Positions 1 through 7,444 of a DNA stretch of 35,711 nt are shown one piece after another. The stretch comes from an uncultured Ruminococcus sp. Its GTDB lineage: Bacteria; Bacillota; Clostridia; Oscillospirales; Ruminococcaceae. The stretch is from assembly GCA_902776945.1 (NCBI GenBank), contig CACYSH010000022.1, forward strand, positions 1 through 35,711. Direction: 5' to 3'. The translations under genes were made by a program, and so were the position numbers. The notes below the pieces were generated by a model that saw nothing but the letters and a program-made list of their open reading frames with translations, did no database searches and was not told where the DNA came from. Each line of letters opens with the position of its first letter. The first letter of the stretch is position 1.

Positions 1-27
1 TTTGACAAAGAAAGGACGTGCTTTAAT

Positions 28-876
28 ATGCTAATAGAGAAAACAGTAGGAAATATCAGCTTTTCGGCGGACGAGGACGGCGCGGAGCTTCATTCGCTCA
101 GGGTGGACGGTGAGGAATTTCTGTGGCAGTGCGGCAGCGCCTGGAGAAGATACGCGCCCGTGCTTTTCCCGTTCATTTGTTCGCCAGCAAGCGGCAAATA
201 CCGCGCAGGCGGCAGGGAATACGCCATGCCCGGCAATCACGGCTTCGCCCGCGACCGCAAATTTACCCTTGTCGGCGAGACGGACACTTCGCTGGCGTTT
301 GAACTTAACTCCGACGACGAAACGCGGCAATGGTACCCGTATGACTTCCGGCTGACCGTGATCTACGAGGTGCGCGACGGCGTTCTGCGCGTGATAAACG
401 TTGTTCAGAACACGGGCGGCGAGACGCTTTACTTCTATCTCGGCGGACACCCCGCGTTCATCGCGGACATCGAGGGCGGCAGGGATATTGTCGAGTACGA
501 AAAGCCCGAAACGATAATTCAGGACAAGGACGGCGAGCGCGTAATTTTAGACAATGAGAACGTGCTGCGGCTGAACCGTGCGCTTTTCGACCACGACGTT
601 ATCATGAAGGACGCGCCAGAATCGGGGTTTGTGACTTTAAAGCGTGCCAACGGCAGATTTGTCAGGCTGAGTTACCCCGATTCAAAGTGCATCGCGGTGT
701 GGACGGCGGAGAAGAACGCGCAAGCGCAGTTCATTTGCTTGGAGCCGTGGACGAGCGTGCCTGTCTATGCGGACGACGCGCACGAGGACATTGAGCGCAA
801 GCCCCACGCTATTCCGCTTGATCCGGGGCAGGAGTACAATTATATGTACACTATTGAAGCGGGGTGTATGGCATGA
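28..876 (+). CDS. Aldose 1-epimerase family protein (LacX-like)
   Basis: This 282-aa protein resembles the LacX branch of the galactose mutarotase family, which interconverts alpha and beta anomers of aldoses in the cytoplasm. Visible signatures are HGFAR (residues 71-75), GGHPAF (139-144, candidate catalytic His141) and LEPW (238-241, candidate catalytic Glu239). These match the His/Glu pair of mutarotases. There is no signal peptide. The ATG at 28 follows an AAAGGA element about 12 nt upstream, a slightly long spacing. The stop codon overlaps the start of dtd as ATGA, so the two genes are probably co-transcribed and translationally coupled. The physiological sugar cannot be told from the sequence; LacX proteins are often of unknown substrate. 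Confidence 0.85.
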   Translation: MLIEKTVGNISFSADEDGAELHSLRVDGEEFLWQCGSAWRRYAPVLFPFICSPASGKYRAGGREYAMPGNHGFARDRKFTLVGETDTSLAFELNSDDETRQWYPYDFRLTVIYEVRDGVLRVINVVQNTGGETLYFYLGGHPAFIADIEGGRDIVEYEKPETIIQDKDGERVILDNENVLRLNRALFDHDVIMKDAPESGFVTLKRANGRFVRLSYPDSKCIAVWTAEKNAQAQFICLEPWTSVPVYADDAHEDIERKPHAIPLDPGQEYNYMYTIEAGCMA

Positions 877-1334
877 AGGCGGTCATACAGCGCGTGACGG
901 GCGCGGCGGTAGAGGTCGGCGGCGAGACGGTCGGGAGTATCGGCGGGGGACTGCTGGTGCTTTTGGGCGCGGAGCGCGGCGATACGGAGGCGGACTGCGC
1001 GAAATTAGCCGATAAGATCGTGAAATTACGCATTTTTGCCGACAGCGAGGGGAAGACGAATCTTTCGCTCGGGGACGTTGGCGGGGACATTTTGGCGGTG
1101 TCGCAGTTCACGCTTTGCGGGGATTGTTCGCACGGGAACCGACCGTATTTTGGCGATTTAGCGGAGGAGCCGGCGAGGGCGGAGGAGCTTTATGAGCTTT
1201 TCAAGCGCGAGTGTGCGGCGAGGATAAGCGGGAAGGTCGCGGCGGGGGTATTCGGCGCGGAGATGAAAGTAAGTCTGACGAATGACGGACCGTTCACGAT
1301 AGTATTAAGGTGCAGAGACGGCAAAATAGAATAA
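873..1334 (+). CDS. dtd: D-aminoacyl-tRNA deacylase
   Basis: A 153-aa protein matching DTD, which hydrolyses D-amino acids (and glycine mischarged on tRNA-Ala) from tRNA. The start MKAVIQRV, the SQFTL motif (77-81) and NDGPFT (137-142, containing the Gly-cisPro pair that rejects L-amino acids) are diagnostic. Length is normal for the family (about 145-150). The frame is also open from a GTG at 864. I prefer the ATG at 873, because it starts at the conserved N-terminus, overlaps the epimerase stop as ATGA, and has a purine-rich GCGGGG stretch (859-864) just upstream. Local composition is very GC-rich. Confidence 0.93.
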   Translation: MKAVIQRVTGAAVEVGGETVGSIGGGLLVLLGAERGDTEADCAKLADKIVKLRIFADSEGKTNLSLGDVGGDILAVSQFTLCGDCSHGNRPYFGDLAEEPARAEELYELFKRECAARISGKVAAGVFGAEMKVSLTNDGPFTIVLRCRDGKIE

Positions 1335-1347
1335 AAAGCGAGGGCAT

Positions 1348-1616
1348 ACCAAAAGTCTTAGGAAGGGGTTGGCACGAGCAAGCTCGTGCAGGGATAACCC
1401 TTCTTCAGAAGGGTTTCCCCCACAAAAGCCGGCGGCGGTCGGAAGCTAACGGTAAAGAGAAGCCGTTAAGTCCAAAATAAAATCGGCAATTTCATAAGAA
1501 AGTCGGGAAAAAGCACAAGCGTTAAAATCATCAAGACGTGACGGAAACAGATAAATTGCCGATTTTATTTTGCGAGAAGAGCGGTCTGAACAAGTTCAGA
1601 CAGGCGATTTTCGCAA
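1348..1616. repeat. Hairpin-rich intergenic repeat, copy 1
   Basis: This fills most of the 480-bp gap between dtd and the AAA+ gene. It is shared with 5382-5672. Conserved blocks are 1348-1405 (about 58 bp, nearly identical to 5382-5440) and an inverted pair ATAAAATCGGCAATTT (1477-1492) / AAATTGCCGATTTTAT (1553-1568) with GTGACGGAAACA before the right arm. Inside the first block is a perfect hairpin GCACGAGC-AA-GCTCGTGC (1372-1389). AACCCTTCT at 1396 can pair either backward with AAGGGGTT (1363-1370) or forward with AGAAGGGTT (1407-1415). A last hairpin, TGCGA (1571)...TCGCA (1615), carries an inner palindrome GTCTGAACAAGTTCAGAC (1584-1601). No coding potential is seen. From 1617 to 1815 I see nothing clear except the ribosome-binding site of the next gene. 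Confidence 0.8.
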
Positions 1617-1815
1617 ACGAAAACGCGGGGCAGGCACATTCTGACCGTCGGGGAAAAATCGTGCCGAACAAGCGGCGGGAGCAAGCCCCCGCCCTACATC
1701 GGGTCTTGCATTGGTATATATTGTATGGGCGAGCATGACCCACGATTTTGCGGCATTTTTGCACGGCGGAGAAATTCACCAATTAAAGAAAATTTATATA
1801 TAAAAGGAAAAAACT

Positions 1816-3318
1816 ATGAACATAAAAGAAGCAAAAGAACAAATCAAAAACACCGTGACCGCGTACCTCACGAAAAACGAGAGCGGGCGGTATATGATCC
1901 CGCCGCAGAAGCAGCGCCCCGTTTTCCTTATGGGGCCTCCCGGTATCGGAAAAACGGCTATTATGGAACAGATCGCCTCCGAGCTTGGCATAGGTCTTCT
2001 TAGCTACTCCATGACCCACCACACGCGGCAGTCGGCGCTGGGTCTGCCTGTCATCAAGCAGGTCGAATTTGACGGCGTGGAGTACGACATCTCCGAATAC
2101 ACCATGAGCGAGATAATCGCTTCGGTACACAAGATGATCGCCCGCTCGGGCATTCGGCACGGCATACTTTTTTTGGACGAGATAAACTGCGTTTCCGAAA
2201 CGCTCACGCCGATAATGCTGCAATTTCTGCAATACAAGGTCTTCGGTATGCACTCGGTGCCGGAGGGCTGGATAGTCGTTACGGCGGGAAATCCGCCCGA
2301 ATACAACCGATCGGTGCGCGAGTTCGACATTGCGACATGGGACAGATTGAAGCGCATTGACGTTGAGCCTGACATTGACGCATGGAAGGAATTTGCATAT
2401 CTTTCGGGAATCCACCCGTCTGTAATGACATATCTTGAACTTAAACCCAATAATTTCTACAAGGTCGAGACCACCGTTGACGGCAAGAGCTTCATCACCG
2501 CACGCGGCTGGGACGACCTCAGCCAGATGATAAAGCTCTATGAACTGCATAATATTACCATTGACAGCAGGCTTACCGCGCAGTATATCCAAAACAAGCA
2601 GATCGCGCAGGATTTTGCGACCTATTACGACCTTTATGTGAAGTACCGCAGCACCTATCAGATCGGCGACATTCTTGACGGCACAGCTGACAGGATACTG
2701 AAAAACCGCGCTTCCGCCGCGAAATTCGACGAGCGCTACGCGATGCTCGGTATGCTGCTTGACGCGGTAATGTCGGAGATGAAGCAGGCGATGTTCGCGG
2801 ACGACCTGCTCGTCAAGCTGCTCGGGCTGCTGAAAGAGTTCAAAAAGGCAAGCATGGAGCCGGGCGACCAGGTGCAGAAACTGGCGGTGATAAGGCGCGG
2901 CGCGGAAAAGGAGTTCGACAGCCGCGTGCAGTCGCGTTCGCTCTCGGAGGACGACCGCGAGCTTTACACCAGGCTGCTTGATATACTATATAAAGATATT
3001 CTTATCGCGAAGGCGGCTCCCGGGCTGGAATTTGCGGTGGTAAAGGCGGATTTTGACAAGCGCGTGAAGGAATATGACGATTTTGTACGCCGCACGAGCG
3101 AAAGGACGGGGAATATGTTCCGGTTCGTCAAGGAGGTTTTCAAGGAGGGGCAGGAGCTTATAATCCTTGTTACGGAGCTGACTGCGAACCCTGTGAGCGC
3201 AAGGTATCTCGGGCGTTATAAGATAGAAGAGTACCTGACGACCGCCGATGAACTGGTGTTCCATAAGCGGAATGTCGAGATATTGCAGGAGATCACCGAG
3301 CTTAGGCTTGATGAGTGA
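1816..3318 (+). CDS. AAA+ ATPase, MoxR/dynein-related type
   Basis: A 500-aa protein with an N-terminal AAA+ module: Walker A GPPGIGKT (40-47), Walker B LFLDE (118-122), sensor-1-like TAGNP (156-160) and the following WDRLKR segment (175-180). The layout fits MoxR-like or midasin/dynein-type ATPases, which remodel or chaperone partner complexes, usually with a von Willebrand A protein encoded next door. No such partner follows; pfkA is next. The C-terminal 300 residues are charged and probably helical, with no domain I recognise. There is no signal peptide and no membrane segment. The ATG at 1816 follows AAAAGGA (1802-1808) with good spacing. The ATPase call is secure; the cellular role is unknown. 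Confidence 0.85.
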   Translation: MNIKEAKEQIKNTVTAYLTKNESGRYMIPPQKQRPVFLMGPPGIGKTAIMEQIASELGIGLLSYSMTHHTRQSALGLPVIKQVEFDGVEYDISEYTMSEIIASVHKMIARSGIRHGILFLDEINCVSETLTPIMLQFLQYKVFGMHSVPEGWIVVTAGNPPEYNRSVREFDIATWDRLKRIDVEPDIDAWKEFAYLSGIHPSVMTYLELKPNNFYKVETTVDGKSFITARGWDDLSQMIKLYELHNITIDSRLTAQYIQNKQIAQDFATYYDLYVKYRSTYQIGDILDGTADRILKNRASAAKFDERYAMLGMLLDAVMSEMKQAMFADDLLVKLLGLLKEFKKASMEPGDQVQKLAVIRRGAEKEFDSRVQSRSLSEDDRELYTRLLDILYKDILIAKAAPGLEFAVVKADFDKRVKEYDDFVRRTSERTGNMFRFVKEVFKEGQELIILVTELTANPVSARYLGRYKIEEYLTTADELVFHKRNVEILQEITELRLDE

Positions 3319-3419
3319 CCCCCCTGCGCGGCAATGTCATTAAGTTAAGCATTTGTAATAGACTTCCTCGGACGGCGTAAAAAACTCTGCTGATATAAGT
3401 AAAATAATTGTTAAAATGC

Positions 3420-3448
3420 TTGACATAGGTAGGTTGTTGTGATATGAT
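3420..3448 (+). promoter_or_regulatory. Consensus sigma-A promoter of pfkA
   Basis: TTGACA (3420-3425), a 17-nt spacer and TATGAT (3443-3448) form a near-perfect vegetative promoter, about 80 nt upstream of the pfkA start. It fits a strongly expressed glycolytic gene. Confidence 0.88.
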
Positions 3449-3527
3449 ATAAATTAGGATTGTACCGCAATATTTGACAACTTGCCGCGCAAAAAACGGT
3501 AGGAGTTTTGACATGGAGGAGAAAGAA

Positions 3528-4496
3528 ATGACTAAGAAAATCGGCGTACTTACAAGCGGCGGCGACGCTCCCGGTATGAATGCGGCAGTTCGTGCCGTTA
3601 CCAGAGCCGCTCTCGCAAAGGGAATAGGTGTCCTTGGCATCAAAAGAGGATATGTCGGACTTCTTAATAAAGAATATGTGGAAATGACCGCAAGGAGCGT
3701 TTCGGGCATAATTCAGCGCGGAGGCACCTGCCTTTATACCGCAAGATGCAAGGAATTTACCACTATGGAGGGCGTGCTGAAGGGCAAGGCTGCCTGTGAG
3801 GAGCTTGGTATTGAGGGTCTTGTTGTTATCGGCGGCGACGGCTCGTTCAGAGGCGCAGGAGACCTTTCAAGCGTGGGTATCCCCTGCGTAGGTATCCCCG
3901 GAACTATCGACAACGACATTCAGTGTACAGAATATACCATTGGTTACGATACCGCTATGAATACCTGCGTTGAGATGATCGACAAGCTGCGCGATACCAT
4001 GCAGTCGCACAATCGCTGCTCGGTAGTCGAGGTAATGGGCAGACGCGCAGGCTATATGGCTGTCAACGTGGCTCTCGCGGTCGGCGCGGAGGCTTGCCTT
4101 ACTCTCGAAAGAGAATACGACCTTGAAGCTATCGCCGCGAAGATGTCCGCTACCGCTCAGTCAAAGGGCGGCAAGCATCATTTCATCATCGTAGTTGCTG
4201 AGGGCGTTGGTCAGACCGAAGCTATCGCAAGACAGATCCAGGAAATGACGGGTATCGAATCGAGAGCTACTATTCTCGGTCACGTTCAGAGAGGTGGTTC
4301 GCCGACCCTGCGCGACAGAGTTCTCGCGACCGAAATGGGTTATCACGCCGTTGAACTGCTCGAAAAGGGCATCGGCAACAGGATCGTCGGTCTCAAGGAC
4401 GGTCAGGTTTACGACATCGACCTCAAGGAAGGTCTTGCCATGAAGAAGCCTTTCCTTGACAGAAGATACGATATTTTCTACGATACCGCTTATTGA
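3528..4496 (+). CDS. pfkA: ATP-dependent 6-phosphofructokinase
   Basis: A 322-aa cytosolic enzyme that phosphorylates fructose 6-phosphate to fructose 1,6-bisphosphate, the committing step of glycolysis. The N-terminus carries LTSGGDAPGMNAA. The ATP site is GGDGS (102-106) and the catalytic segment is PGTIDND (124-130). Gly in both GGDGS and PGTIDND indicates ATP rather than pyrophosphate as donor (PPi enzymes typically have GGDD and PKTIDND). MGRRAG (170-175) supplies substrate-binding arginine. Length is typical (about 320). I chose the ATG at 3528 because GGAGGAGA (3515-3522) lies 5 nt upstream. An in-frame ATG at 3513 with its own AGGAG is a real alternative that adds five residues. Confidence 0.95.
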   Translation: MTKKIGVLTSGGDAPGMNAAVRAVTRAALAKGIGVLGIKRGYVGLLNKEYVEMTARSVSGIIQRGGTCLYTARCKEFTTMEGVLKGKAACEELGIEGLVVIGGDGSFRGAGDLSSVGIPCVGIPGTIDNDIQCTEYTIGYDTAMNTCVEMIDKLRDTMQSHNRCSVVEVMGRRAGYMAVNVALAVGAEACLTLEREYDLEAIAAKMSATAQSKGGKHHFIIVVAEGVGQTEAIARQIQEMTGIESRATILGHVQRGGSPTLRDRVLATEMGYHAVELLEKGIGNRIVGLKDGQVYDIDLKEGLAMKKPFLDRRYDIFYDTAY

Positions 4497-4513
4497 TTTT
4501 TGGTATTTATTAG

Positions 4514-4642
4514 CATTAACAGAGTAGGATAGTGCGCGTTAAGTGCCCGTCGGACGGGGAGTTGCCGTCGGGACGAAAAGGGTAAGGCTTGTTATTTATA
4601 AGCCCCAGCCCTTGCGGTGCGTTGTCCGCATCCCGCTGAATG
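4514..4642 (+). promoter_or_regulatory. Tetrahydrofolate (THF) riboswitch
   Basis: The RNA between pfkA and folT carries the conserved blocks of the folT-type THF aptamer: AGAGTAGGAT (4521-4530), GCGCGTTAAGTG (4534-4545), GGGACGAAAAGGG (4570-4582) and the 3' block TTGCGGTGCGTTGTCCGCATCCCGCTG (in two parts, 4612-4629 and 4630-4638). The closing stem can form from CATT-aa-CAG (4514-4522) with CTGAATG (4636-4642). THF riboswitches are known upstream of folT genes, and the next gene is FolT-like, so sequence and context agree. Between aptamer and gene, CCTT-gaat-TATGC (4670-4682) can pair with GCATA-a-AAGG (4704-4713), hiding the ribosome-binding site AAGGAGGT. This suggests translational control (inference). 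Confidence 0.88.
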
Positions 4643-4724
4643 TGTAATTTAAAGCTCTTTACAAAAATGCCTTGAATTATGCACGAAGCAATCGGCTCGT
4701 AACGCATAAAAGGAGGTAATTTTT

Positions 4725-5363
4725 ATGAAGAGCTTTTTTTCTATGTTCGGAAAGTCGGCTAAGGAGCTGACAAATCCTGTCAATCTTGTCAAGGTGGGCA
4801 TACTGATCGGCATTTCAATGGTGCTGGAGATGTTCTCGATAAACCTTGTGGTCGTGAAGATCAATTTCGCGTTCCTTGCCGTCGCGGTGATAGGTATGCT
4901 GTTCGGTCCGACGGTGGGCTTTGCGGCGGGGCTTATCTGCGATGTCGTGGGATTTATCGCAAGCCCCGGCGGCGCGACGTTCATTCCCATTTACACGCTT
5001 GTCGCGGGCTTGCAGGGGCTTGTTTACGGCATCGTTCTCTATTCGAAGAATGACGGTCAGTGGGCGGCTTCCGACGACGCGGACGAGCGCAGGACGGTCA
5101 AGGGGTTTGATGTTTCGCTGTTTATACGGGCGGTCATTGCGAGACTTATCGACGTGGTTGTTATTAATCTTGTTATAAATACAACTCTCAATCTGCATTT
5201 CGGGTATATCCATGCGGATTCTTTGAGTGCGGCGCTTGTGGCGAGAGTGGCGAAGAATGTCATCGAGCTTGCGGCGGATATTCCGTTGTTGTTTGCGCTG
5301 TTGCCTGCGGCGCTGATAGCGCATAAGAAGACGGGCGGGCTGAAAAAGAAGTCTGCCGCGTAA
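4725..5363 (+). CDS. folT: Folate-family ECF transporter S component
   Basis: A 212-aa, very hydrophobic protein with about five to six membrane segments. It fits the FolT family of substrate-binding (S) components of energy-coupling-factor vitamin transporters. The segment around FIPIYTLVAGLQGLVYG (85-101) is characteristic. S components bind the vitamin in the membrane and dock on a shared EcfA/EcfA'/EcfT module. No such module is encoded in this window, so this would be a group II system. Start: ATG 4725 with AAAGGAGGT (4709-4717). The THF riboswitch directly upstream strongly supports folate, or a folate precursor, as the ligand. The C-terminus is lysine-rich (KKTGGLKKKSAA). Confidence 0.88.
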   Translation: MKSFFSMFGKSAKELTNPVNLVKVGILIGISMVLEMFSINLVVVKINFAFLAVAVIGMLFGPTVGFAAGLICDVVGFIASPGGATFIPIYTLVAGLQGLVYGIVLYSKNDGQWAASDDADERRTVKGFDVSLFIRAVIARLIDVVVINLVINTTLNLHFGYIHADSLSAALVARVAKNVIELAADIPLLFALLPAALIAHKKTGGLKKKSAA

Positions 5364-5381
5364 GAAAAGACACGGGCAAAA

Positions 5382-5672
5382 ACCAAAAGTCTTAGGAAGG
5401 GGTTGGCACGAGCAAGCTCGTGCAGGGGATAACCCTTCTTCTTGCACGAACTTGTTTGCATCAACTTGTTGATGCCCGCAAAGGGTCTTCCCCCAGAAAC
5501 TGGGCGGTTAAAGCATTGTATCGGAGAAAGAAAGCCGTAAAGTTCAAATATAAAATCGGCAATTTCAAGAAATACTAACAAAAACTCACAATTGAATAGC
5601 TCTTCAAAACGTGACGGAAACAAGTAAATTGCCGATTTTATTGCACGAAAGAGCGCAGCGATTTTCGTGCAA
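5382..5672. repeat. Hairpin-rich intergenic repeat, copy 2
   Basis: The second copy of the 1348-1616 element, filling the gap after folT. The block 5382-5440 matches 1348-1405 with a single extra G. The inverted pair ATAAAATCGGCAATTT (5550-5565) / AAATTGCCGATTTTAT (5626-5641) is identical to copy 1. The terminal hairpin is TTGCACGAAA (5641-5650) / TTTCGTGCAA (5663-5672). Copy 2 differs by a larger second hairpin: ACCCTT pairs with AAGGGT across an inserted segment containing the palindrome GCATCAACTTGTTGATGC (5459-5476). Copy 1 has only a TC loop at that point. No coding potential is seen. The remainder to 5770 shows only a ribosome-binding site. Confidence 0.8.
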
Positions 5673-5770
5673 AAGCGTTCCTCGCAAGTGACCAAAAATA
5701 GCAGTACAGTCCATAAAAACAAAGTTCAGCTGACCGCCGAAAGTCTTTCTGCCGAGGGGGTGTCCCGAGT

Positions 5771-6499
5771 ATGTCGGAAAAGTCCCGAAAAAACACTAAA
5801 AAGAGGAAGATAAGCCTGAAAGCGCTTTTTGCCGATTCCGCAAGGGAACTCCTGTCGGTGAAAACGTTTGTTATGCTTGTGCTGATGACCGCGGGCGCTG
5901 TCGTGCTGGGCAGTAATTACAAAATGGTGGTAAACGACGACCTGCGCGTGAGCTTTTCGTTCATCTGCATAATGGCGGTCGCGGTGCTTTACGGTCCCGT
6001 GCCGTGTATGCTTATGAATGCTGTGACCGACATTGTGACATATTTGCTCGATAAAAACGAGATCCGCGATTACAGCCCGGCGATTCTCTCGGTAAAGCTG
6101 ATAGTCTCCTGCTTTTATGGGGTAATGTTATATAAAAGGTATTATGGCAATTTCGGCTATCTCAAACGCATGGAGGAGTTTTTCCCCGAGTGCGTCGCGG
6201 AAAACCTCGACATCGCTGTGCGAAGCGTTTTTGCGAGGACGGGCGCGGTGCTTGTCGGGAATATCGTCCTTAATTCGGCGGTGCTTTACCGACTTTACCG
6301 CAACAGCAAATTTCCGATAATGTCGGGCGGGGAGTGGCGGAACTTTTTCAGGTGGTTCAAGCCGCGTTTCGAGACCAACATGAAAATGCTGCCGTTCGAA
6401 CTGCTGATCGTGTTCATGTTTATACCTATAATCAATATTATTTATATGCTTGTCTGCCGCGGATTTCGTCAGCTTTGCGGCGGAAAAACAAAAAATTAA
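5771..6499 (+). CDS. Predicted ECF transporter S component, folate-like
   Basis: A 242-aa integral membrane protein with a basic N-terminal tail (about 40 residues), four or more hydrophobic segments and a short charged C-terminus. The stretch FSFICIMAVAVLYGPVPC, followed by a DIVTYLL helix and SPAILSVK, resembles the S-component fold of ECF folate transporters. Similarity to its neighbour FolT is distant. It may be a second S subunit for the same shared ECF module, for a related vitamin. Start: ATG 5771; the purine-rich AGGGGG (5755-5760) is a plausible but spaced-out ribosome-binding site. It lies between the second repeat copy and a terminator, so it may be transcribed alone or by read-through from folT. 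Confidence 0.6.
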   Translation: MSEKSRKNTKKRKISLKALFADSARELLSVKTFVMLVLMTAGAVVLGSNYKMVVNDDLRVSFSFICIMAVAVLYGPVPCMLMNAVTDIVTYLLDKNEIRDYSPAILSVKLIVSCFYGVMLYKRYYGNFGYLKRMEEFFPECVAENLDIAVRSVFARTGAVLVGNIVLNSAVLYRLYRNSKFPIMSGGEWRNFFRWFKPRFETNMKMLPFELLIVFMFIPIINIIYMLVCRGFRQLCGGKTKN

Positions 6500-6510
6500 C
6501 CTGAAATTTA

Positions 6511-6540
6511 TTGATTTTTTATTCTCACCTGTGCTATAAT
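6511..6540 (+). promoter_or_regulatory. Predicted promoter of pth
   Basis: TTGATT (6511-6516), 18 nt, TATAAT (6535-6540). The expected start of transcription, about 6547, falls inside the right arm of the terminator hairpin 6523-6553, so promoter and upstream terminator are interlaced. Confidence 0.65.
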
Positions 6541-6559
6541 GGTATAGGTGAGATTTTTT
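6523..6559 (+). terminator. Rho-independent terminator after the S-component gene
   Basis: A perfect 8-bp stem TCTCACCT (6523-6530) / AGGTGAGA (6546-6553) with a 15-nt loop is followed by TTTTTT. It lies 24 nt after the stop of the 242-aa membrane protein gene. Confidence 0.75.
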
Positions 6560-6639
6560 ATAGAAACAGTCAGGCGAATGTTGTCCTTTGCGGGCGGCGC
6601 TCGCCGTTTAGTGCTTGCAATTTTTAAGGAGTATGAAAA

Positions 6640-7263
6640 ATGTCGATTTGGGACGCTTTTGACAGGATAAGCCGCGGCAGTCAGCCGCAGGGCAAGATAG
6701 AATTTATAATCGCGGGGCTGGGAAATCCCGGTATCCAGTACGAAAACAGCCGTCATAACGCGGGTTTTATGGGCGTGGCGGCTTTGGAAGAGAAGTTCGG
6801 CTTCAAGGCGAACCGCCACAAATTTCACGCGCTTGTCGGCGAGGCGGACATCGGCGGAAAGCGTGTGCTTGTCATCAAGCCCGAGACCTACATGAACAGA
6901 TCCGGCGAGGCGATAGCGGAGGCGATGAGCTTTTACAAGGTCGGCATAGAAAATACACTTGTTATTTTTGATGATATTTCGCTGGAGCCGGGGCGTATCC
7001 GCATTCGCAGGAAGGGGAGCGCGGGCGGTCATAACGGGTTGAAGAGTATTATCGCGCTGTGCGGCGGGGAGGATTTTCCGCGGATAAAGCTCGGCGTGGG
7101 GGCGAAGCCGCACCCCGATTATGACCTTGCCGATTGGGTTTTGGGGAAGTTCAACGAGGAGCAGCAGAAGGCGTTTGACAGCCGTTTGGCGGACGTTTGT
7201 TCGGCGGCGGAGATGATAATTAAGGGCGATATTGCGGGCGCGATGAATCTGTATAATAAATGA
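6640..7263 (+). CDS. pth: Peptidyl-tRNA hydrolase
   Basis: A 207-aa enzyme that recycles peptidyl-tRNAs dropped from ribosomes. The family signature GLGNPG (26-31) is followed by the catalytic histidine in NSRHNAG (His39), the FDD aspartate (Asp112) and GSAGGHNG (126-133). Compared with the usual start, about four to five residues before GLGNPG, this protein has roughly 20 extra N-terminal residues. That start is supported by AAGGAG (6626-6631) at ideal spacing from the ATG at 6640, and no better start lies closer. The next gene is mfd, the pth-mfd order common in Firmicutes. A palindromic repeat begins at the last base of the stop codon. Confidence 0.95.
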   Translation: MSIWDAFDRISRGSQPQGKIEFIIAGLGNPGIQYENSRHNAGFMGVAALEEKFGFKANRHKFHALVGEADIGGKRVLVIKPETYMNRSGEAIAEAMSFYKVGIENTLVIFDDISLEPGRIRIRRKGSAGGHNGLKSIIALCGGEDFPRIKLGVGAKPHPDYDLADWVLGKFNEEQQKAFDSRLADVCSAAEMIIKGDIAGAMNLYNK

Positions 7264-7402
7264 TACTATTCCTCGACCAAATTCGCAACAATCTTCACCG
7301 CCCTGAACACGATGGTACGAACAAGTTCGTACCGTCGTCTTCCTCCTCGACTAACGCCAGTTGGCGGCGAATCTTGTCACGAATTTGATCGAGGAATAGT
7401 AT
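7263..7402. repeat. 140-bp near-palindromic element between pth and mfd
   Basis: The left arm ATACTATTCCTCGACC... (7263-7285) and right arm (7380-7402) are inverted copies with one mismatch in 23. The next inward ~17 bp also pair imperfectly, up to CACCGCC / GGCGGCG. The centre holds a perfect hairpin GGTACGAAC-AA-GTTCGTACC (7314-7333) set between ACGA and TCGT, and a small hairpin GCCAGTTGGC (7356-7365). There is no T-run, so it is not a standard terminator. It resembles a miniature palindromic element or a large RNA cruciform. Confidence 0.85.
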
Positions 7403-7444
7403 AAAGCGGCAGAAACGCAGAGTGGCATTTTTATAGGTGTTATT

